Below the pieces are notes generated by a model. That model was not told where the DNA came from and ran no database searches. It saw only the letters and a program-made list of their open reading frames with translations. From Aquihabitans sp. G128 (lineage in GTDB: Bacteria; Actinomycetota; Acidimicrobiia; Acidimicrobiales; Iamiaceae), in NCBI RefSeq assembly GCF_019048865.1, contig NZ_CP077604.1, positions 124,001-188,000 of the forward strand: a stretch of 64,000 nt of DNA. The letters are read 5' to 3'. Made by a program: the position numbers and the translations under genes. Below, piece after piece: positions 9,008 through 16,734 of this stretch (position 1 is the first letter of the stretch; every line of letters begins with the position of its first letter).

Positions 9008-9745
9008 CTAGCTGGCGAAGTCGGGGCTGTTGCCCCGGAGCGCGTCGCTGCGGCCCTCGGGCTGCTCCCAGTCCTCCTGGCGCCCGAGCGGCGTGAGGTC
9101 CAGGAACGCGTACGAGCCGCCGGTCCACTCGGCGCCCCGGCCGTAGCTCGAGTAGGTGTGGAAGACGTCGTCTCCCACCCGCAGGAAGGCGCTCATCCCC
9201 GGCTGCTCGCCGGACCAGCCGCCCCACGAAGGGTCCCGCTCGGCCCACTCGGCCTGGGTGCGGTAGTTGTATTCGGCCGGCGCCACCGCTTCGTCGAGGG
9301 TGACGTGGAAGTCGTAGTTGAAGCTCGACCCGAACGACGAGTACCACGGGAACGTCCAGCCCTTCCGGTGCTTGTAGTCCTCGATCTTCTCGATGGGAGC
9401 GCGGGAGACGTAGGCGAGCGAGGTGTCCCGGGTGTGCAGGTGGTCCTGCAGCCCGTCGGACATCTCGTCGGCCCCGGCGGTGCAGCTGGGACAGCCGTCG
9501 GTCCACTCGGGATCGAACATGAAGTGGCTGACCAGCAGCTGGGGCCGGCCGTCGAACAGGTCGAGCAGGCCCACCTCGCCGTCGGGGCCGGTGAAGCGGT
9601 AGTCCTCCTCGACCTTCACCATGGGCAGCTCGCGCCGCTTGGCGCTCACGGCGTCGCGTGCCTTGGTCAGCTGCTTCTCGTCCTCGAGCAGCGCCATGCG
9701 GGCGGCACGCCACTCGTCGGCGGACACGATCTCGGGCAGGGGCAT
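9008..9745 (-). CDS. DUF899 family thioredoxin-like protein
   Basis: A 245-residue protein of the DUF899 family, a thioredoxin-fold group of uncertain reaction. Recognisable parts are 'EKQLTKARDAVSAKRRELP', 'VEEDYRFTGPDGEVGLLDLF', 'LLVSHFMFDPEWTDGCPSC' (the Cys-X2-Cys region) and 'RKGWTFPWYSSFGSSFNYDF'. ATG 9745 is preferred over a TTG 27 nt upstream because AGGAGA lies at proper spacing before it. The gene is transcribed toward the importer operon and its stop lies 2 nt from that operon's last stop. Its start is divergent from the phosphodiesterase-like gene. Confidence 0.8.
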   Translation of the reverse strand: MPLPEIVSADEWRAARMALLEDEKQLTKARDAVSAKRRELPMVKVEEDYRFTGPDGEVGLLDLFDGRPQLLVSHFMFDPEWTDGCPSCTAGADEMSDGLQDHLHTRDTSLAYVSRAPIEKIEDYKHRKGWTFPWYSSFGSSFNYDFHVTLDEAVAPAEYNYRTQAEWAERDPSWGGWSGEQPGMSAFLRVGDDVFHTYSSYGRGAEWTGGSYAFLDLTPLGRQEDWEQPEGRSDALRGNSPDFAS

Positions 9746-9830
9746 CGGTCTCTCCTGGGTGGGGGTCACCAAGAAGACCGGACCTACCCGTCGAACTCAT
9801 CGGTCGTGTCCCCGCGGGTACGTTCCCCGG

Positions 9831-10583
9831 GTGCCTGCGAGCCCGACCCCCCGCCTCTTCGCCCACCGCTTCGGGCGGGCCTACGGGCCCGACTCGGCGG
9901 CCAGCACCCTGGCCGCCGCCTTCGCCCAGGGCGAGCTCGACGGGTTGGAGACCGACTGCTGCCTCACGGCCGACGGTCGCCTCGCCCTCCTGCACGTCAA
10001 CTACCTCCCGCTGTGCACGACGCTCGGCGGTTGGGCCCACGAGCGCACCGCCGCAGAGATCACGGCCTCGCAGCTCAAGGACGCCAAGGGCCGCCCGGTC
10101 GACGAGCACCCGCTGCTGCTGGAGGACCTGTGGCCCCTCATCGAGGGCCACGAGCTCACCGTCCAGCTCGAGGTCAAGGCGGTGGGCGACGCCGACCTCG
10201 CCGACCGCACCGCCGCGGTCCTGAACGAGGCGCTGGCCACCTCGCCCCCGCCGCCCGGCGTGCACGTCGAGGTCATCTCCTTCTGGCCCGACTCGCTGCC
10301 CGTCGCCGCGTCGGCCGGCTGGGACACCCGCCTCATCCTGGCCACGCCGCACACGCCGGCCGCCCTCGGCGCGTGGGCGAACGAGCACGGCGTCACCGGG
10401 ATCATCCTCGAGGCGCCGTTCTGGGACCCCCGCCACGTCGACGTGTGGCGCGCCGCCGGCCTGTCGGTCATGTCCGGCGTCTGCAACGACGCCGACTACG
10501 CCCGGCTCCTCGTGCTCCCGTACGCGCCCGACGCCATCTGCACCGACCGCCCCCACGAGCTCCGCGCCGCCCTCGAGGCCTGA
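9831..10583 (+). CDS. Glycerophosphodiester phosphodiesterase-like TIM-barrel protein, divergent active site
   Basis: A 250-residue protein resembling GDPD enzymes, which hydrolyse glycerophosphodiesters. The opening 'FAHRFGRAYGPDSAASTLAAA' aligns with the family H-R-G...P-E-N-T-L pattern. 'GLETDCCLTADGRLALLHV' aligns with the E-x-D metal site and the following H-D, but here the last pair is His-Val. 'LEVKAVG' matches the second metal-ligand strand. Because the second catalytic position is changed, activity is uncertain. GTG 9831 is the first start giving only family sequence. Divergent from the DUF899 gene with an 85-nt gap. Confidence 0.68.
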   Translation: MPASPTPRLFAHRFGRAYGPDSAASTLAAAFAQGELDGLETDCCLTADGRLALLHVNYLPLCTTLGGWAHERTAAEITASQLKDAKGRPVDEHPLLLEDLWPLIEGHELTVQLEVKAVGDADLADRTAAVLNEALATSPPPPGVHVEVISFWPDSLPVAASAGWDTRLILATPHTPAALGAWANEHGVTGIILEAPFWDPRHVDVWRAAGLSVMSGVCNDADYARLLVLPYAPDAICTDRPHELRAALEA

Positions 10584-10609
10584 GCCCCGGGGCGGCGCCG
10601 GCCCCCGAG

Positions 10610-11755
10610 CTACGGCTTGGTGTCGCGCACCACCCACATGGCGAAGAACTGCGAGGCGCCGCCGTAGGCGTGGCCCACGCCGGTGCGGGCCCCGTCGACC
10701 TGGTGCTCGCCGGCCTGGCCCCGGACCTGCAGGGCCGCCTCGGCGAAGCGGAGCATGCCGGAGGCCCCGATGGGGTTGCTGGAGAGCACCCCGCCGGAGC
10801 AGTTCACCGGGAGGTCGCCGCCGATCTCGGTGACGCCGTCCTCGGTGAGCTTCCAGCCGCCGCCCTCCTCGGCGAAGCCGAGGTTCTCCAGCCACATGGG
10901 CTCGTACCAGGAGAACGGGACGTACATCTCGACGACGTCGACGTCCTTGCGGGGGTTGGTGATCCCGGCCTGGGCGAACACGTCGGCGGCGCAGTCCTGG
11001 CCGCCCTTGGGGTTCACCGGGTCCCGGCCCGGGAACTGGCCCAGCTCGGAGCGGATGGCCGTGCCGTGGACCCACGCCGGCTTGTGCGGGGCGCGGTCAC
11101 CGCCGGCCTCGTCGGTGAGGACCATGGCGCAGGCGCCGTCGGAGGCGGGGCAGCTCTCCAGCCGCCGCACCGGCTCCCAGACCATGGGGGAGTCACGCAC
11201 CTTCTCCAACGTGATGTCGGGGACCTTGAGGTGGGCGTAGGGGTTCTTGAGGGCGTTGAGCCGGTCCTTCACCGCCACCATCCAGCCCACGTACTCGGGG
11301 GCCTTCGAGCGGGCGATGTAGGCCCGGAGGTGCGGAGCGAAGTAGCCGCCGGCGCCCACGCCGCCGCTGCGGCCGCCCGAGAGGCCCCACGTGGTGTCGC
11401 CCTCGGACTGCTTCTCGAAGGCGATGGTGAGGACCCGCTTGCGGATGCCCGACTGGATGAGGTGGCTGGCCACGATGGCCGTGGACCCGCCGACGGAGCC
11501 TGCGGTGTGGACCCGCATGATCGGCTTGCCGGCGCAGCCCAGGGCGTCGGCCAGGTACAGCTCCGGCATCATCACGCCCTCGAAGGAGTCCGGGGCGGTG
11601 CCGATCACCACGGCGTCGATGTCGCGCCAGGTCATCTCGGCGTCGTCGAGGGCCCGTTGGCCGGCCTCTCGCAGCAGGCCGGCGAAGGACACGTCCTCGC
11701 GGACCTTCCGGTGGTGGGTCTGGCCGATGCCGACGATCGCACAACGTTCAGCCAT
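10610..11755 (-). CDS. ltp3: Thiolase-fold lipid-transfer protein Ltp3 homologue (sterol side-chain aldolase candidate)
   Basis: A 381-residue thiolase-superfamily protein closely resembling mycobacterial/rhodococcal Ltp3. Shared landmarks are 'FEGVMMPELYLADALG', 'RVHTAGSVGGSTAIVA', 'MYVPFSWYEPMWLENLGFA', 'CSGGVLSSNPIGASGMLRF' and 'GHAYGGASQFFAMWV'. In Rhodococcus, ltp3 and ltp4 are needed to degrade C24-branched sterol side chains, probably as retro-aldolases working with DUF35 partners. ATG 11755 overlaps the ltp4 stop by 1 nt (ATGA). It is the last gene of the leftward arm starting at 13774. Function is inferred from family and context. Confidence 0.85.
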   Translation of the reverse strand: MAERCAIVGIGQTHHRKVREDVSFAGLLREAGQRALDDAEMTWRDIDAVVIGTAPDSFEGVMMPELYLADALGCAGKPIMRVHTAGSVGGSTAIVASHLIQSGIRKRVLTIAFEKQSEGDTTWGLSGGRSGGVGAGGYFAPHLRAYIARSKAPEYVGWMVAVKDRLNALKNPYAHLKVPDITLEKVRDSPMVWEPVRRLESCPASDGACAMVLTDEAGGDRAPHKPAWVHGTAIRSELGQFPGRDPVNPKGGQDCAADVFAQAGITNPRKDVDVVEMYVPFSWYEPMWLENLGFAEEGGGWKLTEDGVTEIGGDLPVNCSGGVLSSNPIGASGMLRFAEAALQVRGQAGEHQVDGARTGVGHAYGGASQFFAMWVVRDTKP

Positions 11756-12822
11756 CAGGAATCACCCTCCAGGACGCAGACCAGGTTCTGTTGCAGGCAC
11801 GGGCCGGAGGCCGCGTGGCCGAGCGTGCGGTGCTTGCCGTGCTCGTTGATCTGGCGGAACGCCTCGCCGATGCGGATCAGCCCGCTGACCATCATCGGGT
11901 TGCTCGCCAGGGCGCCGCCGGAGGGGTTGACCTCGGTGTCCGCGCCGAGGCCGAGGGCCTCGGTGAGCAGCAGCTCCTCGTGGCTGAACGTGGCCGCCAG
12001 CTCGGCGACCTCGATGGGGGCGTCGGCCACGCCGGCGTGCTCGGCGGCCAGCCGGGCCGAGCCGGCGTGGGCCAGGTCCCGGAGGCCGGGGTAGTGGGCC
12101 TCGCTCCGGTGGTCGATGCCGCGGATCCAGGCCGGGTTGTCGCACACCTCCCGGGCCCGGTCGCCCGCCACCAGGATCACCGCGGCGGCGCCGTCGGTGG
12201 TCGGCGGGCAGTCGGCGGCTCGCAGCGGGGCGACGGTGTAGGCCGCCTCCAGCAGCTGGTCGACGCTGAGGTCGCCGGCTGCCCGCACGTCGGGGTGGGC
12301 GCTCGGGTTGGCGGCGGCGTTGCGTCGGCTCCGCGCCACCACCTCGGCGAGGTCGGCCTCGGTGGCGAGCCCCTGGTCGAGCAGGGCCCGGGCCTGGAGG
12401 GCGGCGAGCGACACGTGGTCGGCCCACAGCGGCATCAGGTAGTACGGGTCGTTCTGCAGGCAGAGCACCTCGCCCAGGTCGCTCCGGGAGGAGATGCCCG
12501 ACGAGAAGGCCAGGGCGACGTCGACGTCGCCGTGCTGCAGCCGGACCCAGGCCTCGTAGAGCGCCCACGCGCCGTCCATGTCCACGTGGGACTCCGAGAT
12601 GGGCGGCCAGGCGCCCACCGCCTCGAGGTTGGCCACGAAGGCGAACGGGGTGCCGGCGAGGTAGTCGGCGCTGCCGGAGCAGGTGAAGCCGATGTCGGCC
12701 CGGGTGATGCCGGACCCCTCGATGGCGGCGTTGATGACCGGCAGCAGCATCTGGGTCTCGGACTCGGCGGTGTCGACCAGGGACCCGGCCTGGGCGAAGG
12801 AGACGATCGCGACGTCCCTCAC
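11755..12822 (-). CDS. ltp4: Thiolase-fold lipid-transfer protein Ltp4 homologue
   Basis: A 355-residue thiolase-like protein matching Ltp4: 'RDVAIVSFAQ' opening, 'GFTCSGSADYLAGTPFAFV', 'ESHVDMDGAWALYEAWVRL', 'NPSGGALASNPMMVSGLIR' and 'GPCLQQNLVCVLEG' end. Ltp3 and Ltp4 act in the same C24-branched sterol side-chain step in Rhodococcus. I chose GTG 12822 because its GTGA overlaps the stop of the upstream DUF35 gene. Longer readings only add DUF35 sequence from another frame. The gene order ltp4 then ltp3 after DUF35 mirrors the mycobacterial sterol locus. Confidence 0.85.
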   Translation of the reverse strand: MRDVAIVSFAQAGSLVDTAESETQMLLPVINAAIEGSGITRADIGFTCSGSADYLAGTPFAFVANLEAVGAWPPISESHVDMDGAWALYEAWVRLQHGDVDVALAFSSGISSRSDLGEVLCLQNDPYYLMPLWADHVSLAALQARALLDQGLATEADLAEVVARSRRNAAANPSAHPDVRAAGDLSVDQLLEAAYTVAPLRAADCPPTTDGAAAVILVAGDRAREVCDNPAWIRGIDHRSEAHYPGLRDLAHAGSARLAAEHAGVADAPIEVAELAATFSHEELLLTEALGLGADTEVNPSGGALASNPMMVSGLIRIGEAFRQINEHGKHRTLGHAASGPCLQQNLVCVLEGDS

Positions 12823-13367
12823 AGCGTGTGCCCCTCGTACTCGGAGGCGGGCGCATCGGGCTCGCCGGTCGCCTTCCAGCCGTCGATGGCCGTGCCGAGC
12901 CCGTAGCCGCGATCGTCGGCCACCCGGTCCTCGGGCGCCGCCCACACCGCCTCGACCATCAGGCCGGGCCGGATCTCGTCGAGCGGGATGTCGATCAGCC
13001 GCTGCTGGCCGACGGTGCCGTCGGCGCCCACCAGCAAGATGGAGGCGAGGGCGTAGTCCTTGCGCTCCTGCTGGCCGTGGTACTGGATCGGCGTGAGCAC
13101 GGTCCAAGCAGTGACCATGCCGCGATCCTCGATCACCACCTCGTCGGCCGACGTGGTCTCGATGGTGCAGATGGGGCAGAAGCCCTTCGGCGGCACGAAC
13201 ACCAGCGAGCAGCTGGGGCAGCGGTGGCCGGTGATGCGGCCGTCGGCGAGGGCCTCGCCGAACGCGGCGGCCACCGGGTTGGTGCGCACCGTGTAGTCGA
13301 GCGAGATGAGCTGCGGCATGAAGCGCACGGGGCCGTCGTCGGCCACCTGGGGGTCGGTGTCGGTCAC
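12819..13367 (-). CDS. DUF35 OB-fold protein with zinc ribbon, partner of the Ltp proteins
   Basis: A 182-residue DUF35 protein. The rubredoxin-like zinc site is 'CPSCSLVFVPPKGFCPIC' (two C-X2-C pairs), followed by an OB-fold with 'MVTAWTVLTPIQYHG' and 'VGQQRLIDI'. DUF35 proteins bind thiolase-like aldolases and hydratases of steroid side-chain catabolism and can serve as acyl-CoA-binding scaffolds. GTG 13367 overlaps the stop of the preceding DUF35 gene (GTGA), and its own stop overlaps ltp4 in the same way. The arrangement strongly suggests stoichiometric expression with ltp4 and ltp3. Confidence 0.85.
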   Translation of the reverse strand: MTDTDPQVADDGPVRFMPQLISLDYTVRTNPVAAAFGEALADGRITGHRCPSCSLVFVPPKGFCPICTIETTSADEVVIEDRGMVTAWTVLTPIQYHGQQERKDYALASILLVGADGTVGQQRLIDIPLDEIRPGLMVEAVWAAPEDRVADDRGYGLGTAIDGWKATGEPDAPASEYEGHTL

Positions 13368-13774
13368 GAGGCCTCCGGTTCGAAGCAGGCGATGTCGGTG
13401 ATGTGGCCGGTGCGCTCGGGCGCCCAGCGGACCTGGACCCGCATGCCGGTGCGGACGGCGTCGAGGGAGCCGGCGTCGAGGGCGTGCACCATCGACGTGT
13501 CGGCGCCGTCGAGCTGGACCAGCGCCCAGGCGAACGGGTGGGGGAGCGGGTGCTTGGCCCGGGGCTCGGCCACCCAGGACCACCCGGTGACGACGCCCGC
13601 CGAGCCGACCTCGACGAGGTCGTCGACGGCGTCGCCGCTGTCCGGGTCGTACTCGAGCGGCGGGCAGATCACCCGCCCCTCGGCGGTCCGGCTGCCCAGC
13701 AGCCGCTGCTCTCGCAGCGCGGTCAAGAACGCCCCTACCACCGGCCCGAGGCTGCGGCGGTAGAGGAGCTCCAT
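13364..13774 (-). CDS. Second DUF35-type OB-fold protein, lacking the zinc ribbon
   Basis: A 136-residue OB-fold protein of the DUF35 group. 'GVVTGWSWVAEPRAKHPLPH' and 'PFAWALVQLDGADTSMVHAL' match the acyl-CoA-binding OB part. No C-X2-C pairs are present, unlike the downstream paralogue. ATG 13774 is first in the leftward operon. It sits 34 nt from a KstR-like box (13809-13824). Possibly the zinc-ribbon and ribbon-less DUF35 proteins pair separately with Ltp4 and Ltp3; that pairing is speculation. Confidence 0.75.
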   Translation of the reverse strand: MELLYRRSLGPVVGAFLTALREQRLLGSRTAEGRVICPPLEYDPDSGDAVDDLVEVGSAGVVTGWSWVAEPRAKHPLPHPFAWALVQLDGADTSMVHALDAGSLDAVRTGMRVQVRWAPERTGHITDIACFEPEAS

Positions 13775-13808
13775 GGTGAACGTGGATTCCCCTGATGGCA
13801 CGTCCGGA

Positions 13809-13824
13809 GTAGAACACATTCTAC
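13809..13824. promoter_or_regulatory. KstR-like operator, left member of a divergent pair
   Basis: GTAGAA-CACA-TTCTAC has perfect 6-bp arms. Its core, T-AG-AAC-AC-ATT-CT-A, differs at one position from the KstR consensus TNNAACNNGTTNNA known in mycobacteria. It lies 34 nt upstream of the leftward DUF35/ltp operon. The following TTCTACTTCG (13819-13828) is repeated exactly after the second box (13926-13935), so box and flank are duplicated as a unit. Confidence 0.7.
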
Positions 13825-13916
13825 TTCGACGCGCCACGGATCTTGCTGGACCGTTGCGCAGCAAGGGTTCGACCGGTCGCCCGACCCCCGAAGTCGCGAT
13901 CGGTGGCAGGGTCTGC

Positions 13917-13930
13917 GAGAACGTGTTCTA
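13917..13930. promoter_or_regulatory. KstR-like operator directly before fadD19
   Basis: GAGAACGTGTTCTA contains the 12-bp perfect palindrome AGAACGTGTTCT and fits TNNAACNNGTTNNA except at the first base. It ends only 8 nt before the fadD19 ATG (13939). A repressor bound here would block transcription or very early elongation. No room remains for a normal ribosome-binding site, which suggests a short or leaderless transcript. Confidence 0.75.
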
Positions 13931-13938
13931 CTTCGGGC

Positions 13939-15597
13939 ATGGCGTTCAACCTGGCCGACCTCGCCGAGCACACCGCCGATGTGGTGCCTGACCGGACCGC
14001 GCTGATCTGCGGCGACCGGACGGTGACCTTCGGGGAGCTCGATGCCCGGGCCAACCGGCTGGCCCACCACCTCGCTGCCCAGGGCATCGGCGAGCGCGAC
14101 CACGTGGCGATCTACTCCTACAACAGCCTCGAGTACGTCGAGGCAATGATGGCGGCGTACAAGCTCCGCGCCGTCCCGATCAACGTGAACTACCGCTACG
14201 TCGAGGACGAGCTGGTCTACCTCTTCGACAACGCCGACGTGGTGGCGTGCGTCTACCAGGCCTCGTTCGGGCCCAGGATCCACGCCGTGAAGGACCAGCT
14301 GCCGAAGCTCCGGCACCTGATCGAGATCGACGACGGCACCGAAGCGCCGGTGGCCAACGGCGCCGTGGCCTACGAGGACGCCATGGCCGAGGGCTCCCCG
14401 GAGCGGGACTTCGGCCCCCGTGACGCCGGGGACCTCTACATCCTCTACACCGGCGGCACCACCGGCATGCCCAAGGGCGTGATGTGGCGCCACGAGGACG
14501 TGTGGCGCACCCTCGGCGGCGGCATCGACTTCGTCACCGGCGAGCGGATCACCGACGAGCACCAGCTCTCCCGCGTGGCCGGCGAGGCGGTGCCGCCCAA
14601 CGGGCTGGTGCTGGCGCCGCTCATGCACGGCGCTGCCCAGTGGGGCACCCTCGGCGGCCTCTTCAAGGGGGTCACCAACGTGCTGCTGCCTCGCTTCGAC
14701 CCGCACCTCGTCTGGGACGCGGTGCACCGCTACGGCATCGCCGTCATCACCATCACCGGCGACGCCATGGCCCGCCCCCTGATCGACGCCCTCAAGGAGG
14801 GCTCGCCCGACGGGCCCTACGACACCTCGTCGCTGGTGGCCATCAGCTCCACCGCCGCGGTGTTCTCGCCCGTGGTCAAGGACCAGCTCTTCGAGCTGCT
14901 GCCGAACCTGTTCATCAGCGAGGCGGTGGGGTCGTCCGAGGGCGGCTTCAACGGCATGCGCCTGGTGGAGAAGGGCAAGACCAGCGCCGCGGTGGGCGAC
15001 GGCGGCGGCCTCATCAACGTGCCGCTCGGCCCGGACTCCAAGATCATCGGCATCGACGACAAGCCGGTGCAGCCCGGCGAGATCGGGCGCTTGGCCCGAG
15101 GTGGCAACGTGCCCATCGGGTACTACAAGGACCCGGCCAAGACCGCTGCCACGTTCATCGACGTGGAGGGGGAGCGGCACTCGGTCCCCGGCGACTTCGC
15201 CCGCCTGGAGCTCGACGGCACCATGACGCTGCTGGGCCGCGGCTCGCAGTGCATCAACTCCGGCGGCGAGAAGATCTACCCCGAAGAGGTGGAGTCGGCG
15301 CTCAAGGCCCACCCCAAGGTGTTCGACGCCCTCGTCATCGGGGTCGACGACGAGCGCTGGGGCCAGAAGGTGGCCGCCATCGTCGAGCCCCGCCCTGGCG
15401 AGGAGCCGACCCTCGAGGAGCTCGTCGCCCACTGCCAGACCAAGCTCGCCCGCTACAAGGTGCCCCGCGAGCTGCACCTCGTCAGCGAGATGCCCCGCCA
15501 GCCCAGCGGCAAGCCCGACTACAAGCGCGCCCGCCTCCTGACCGAGGCCGACCACGCCCAGACCACGAACACCGACACCGTGAAGGACCCTGCATGA
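13939..15597 (+). CDS. fadD19: Steroid side-chain acyl-CoA synthetase, FadD19 homologue
   Basis: A 552-residue ANL-superfamily ligase that would activate a C26/C27 sterol carboxylate as its CoA thioester. The AMP-binding loop is 'LYTGGTTGMPKGVMWRHED' near residue 168. 'GDAMARPLIDAL', 'INSGGEKIYPEEVESALK' and the C-terminal catalytic Lys in 'PSGKPDY' near 523 are present. The opening 'MAFNLADLAEHTADVVPDR' and the whole length match FadD19, which Rhodococcus needs for C24-branched side chains. ATG 13939 is chosen because earlier in-frame codons would cover the operator. ATGA overlap couples it to the next gene. Confidence 0.88.
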   Translation: MAFNLADLAEHTADVVPDRTALICGDRTVTFGELDARANRLAHHLAAQGIGERDHVAIYSYNSLEYVEAMMAAYKLRAVPINVNYRYVEDELVYLFDNADVVACVYQASFGPRIHAVKDQLPKLRHLIEIDDGTEAPVANGAVAYEDAMAEGSPERDFGPRDAGDLYILYTGGTTGMPKGVMWRHEDVWRTLGGGIDFVTGERITDEHQLSRVAGEAVPPNGLVLAPLMHGAAQWGTLGGLFKGVTNVLLPRFDPHLVWDAVHRYGIAVITITGDAMARPLIDALKEGSPDGPYDTSSLVAISSTAAVFSPVVKDQLFELLPNLFISEAVGSSEGGFNGMRLVEKGKTSAAVGDGGGLINVPLGPDSKIIGIDDKPVQPGEIGRLARGGNVPIGYYKDPAKTAATFIDVEGERHSVPGDFARLELDGTMTLLGRGSQCINSGGEKIYPEEVESALKAHPKVFDALVIGVDDERWGQKVAAIVEPRPGEEPTLEELVAHCQTKLARYKVPRELHLVSEMPRQPSGKPDYKRARLLTEADHAQTTNTDTVKDPA

Positions 15598-16730
15598 ACA
15601 ACCAGCTCACCGAGATGTTCGGGATCGAGTACCCGATCTTCGCCTTCTCCCACTGCCGGGACGTGGTGGCTGCGGTCACCAACGCCGGCGGCATGGGCGT
15701 GCTCGGGGCCCTGGCCTTCTCGCCGGAGGAGCTCGAGATGGAGCTCACCTGGATCGACGAGCACGTGAACGGCAAGCCCTACGGCGTCGACGTGGTGATG
15801 CCCGTCAAGACCGTCGACCGGGACCGCGGCATCGACGACGTCAGCGACATCGGCGCCGAGCTGCGCAAGCACATCTCCCAGGACCACTGGGACTACGTCG
15901 ACAAGATCCTCACCGACCACGGCGTCGACTTGGAGGCCAGCGGCAAGGAGCTCGAGTCCGGGGCCGGCATCGGTGCCGGCGTGCTGGGCTGGACCGCCGC
16001 CACCGGCTCGCCCCAGATCGACATCGCCCTGTCGCACCCCATCGCCCTGCTGGCCAGCGCGCTGGGCCCGCCGCCGAAGGCCGCCATCGACCAGGCGCAC
16101 GCCCAGGGCGTGAAGGTCGCCGCCCTCATCGGCCGGGTGGAGCAGGCCGTGCGCGACGTGCAGCTCGGCGTCGACATCATCATCGCCCAGGGCTACGAGG
16201 CCGGCGGTCACACCGGCGAGGTCTCCACCATGGTGCTCGTGCCCGACGTGGTCGACGCCATCGCCCCCGTGCCCGTGCTCGCCGCCGGCGGCGTGGGCAC
16301 CGGCCGGCAGATGGCGGCCGGCATGGCCCTCGGCGCCGCCGGCGTCTGGACCGGCTCGATCTGGCTCACCGTGGCCGAGAACGGCTCGTCCACCACCGTG
16401 ACCGAGAAGCTCCTGGCCGCCACCTCCACCGACACCGTGCGATCCCGGGCCTACACCGGCAAGCCGGCCCGCCAGCTGCGCACCGCCTGGACCGATGCCT
16501 GGGAGGCCCCGGAGTCGCCCGGCACGCTGCCCATGCCGCTGCAGTTCATCCTCAACTCCTACGCCGCCAACAAGATGGGCTCGAAGCCCCCGCGCGAGCT
16601 GGTCGGCATGCCCGTGGGGCAGATCGTCAGCCGCATGAACCAGGTGCGCAGCTCCAAGGCGGTCATCCAGGAGATGGTCGAGGAGTACGTCGACACCACC
16701 CAACGCCTATCCGCCGACCTGGAGGTCTGA
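15594..16730 (+). CDS. Nitronate monooxygenase-family FMN protein, IpdC-like
   Basis: A 378-residue FMN-binding TIM barrel of the NMO/2-nitropropane dioxygenase family. 'FSHCRDVVAAVTNAGGMG', 'ELTWIDEHVNGKPYGVDVV', 'IIIAQGYEAGGHTGEV' (flavin-site His near 203) and 'AAGGVGTGRQMAAGMALGA' are visible. The N-terminal part resembles IpdC, the mycobacterial NMO-like enzyme of steroid C/D-ring breakdown, more than true nitronate oxidases. Its neighbours support a steroid role. The ATG overlaps the fadD19 stop (ATGA), and the next gene starts 4 nt after its own stop. Confidence 0.78.
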   Translation: MNNQLTEMFGIEYPIFAFSHCRDVVAAVTNAGGMGVLGALAFSPEELEMELTWIDEHVNGKPYGVDVVMPVKTVDRDRGIDDVSDIGAELRKHISQDHWDYVDKILTDHGVDLEASGKELESGAGIGAGVLGWTAATGSPQIDIALSHPIALLASALGPPPKAAIDQAHAQGVKVAALIGRVEQAVRDVQLGVDIIIAQGYEAGGHTGEVSTMVLVPDVVDAIAPVPVLAAGGVGTGRQMAAGMALGAAGVWTGSIWLTVAENGSSTTVTEKLLAATSTDTVRSRAYTGKPARQLRTAWTDAWEAPESPGTLPMPLQFILNSYAANKMGSKPPRELVGMPVGQIVSRMNQVRSSKAVIQEMVEEYVDTTQRLSADLEV

Positions 16731-16734
16731 CCCC

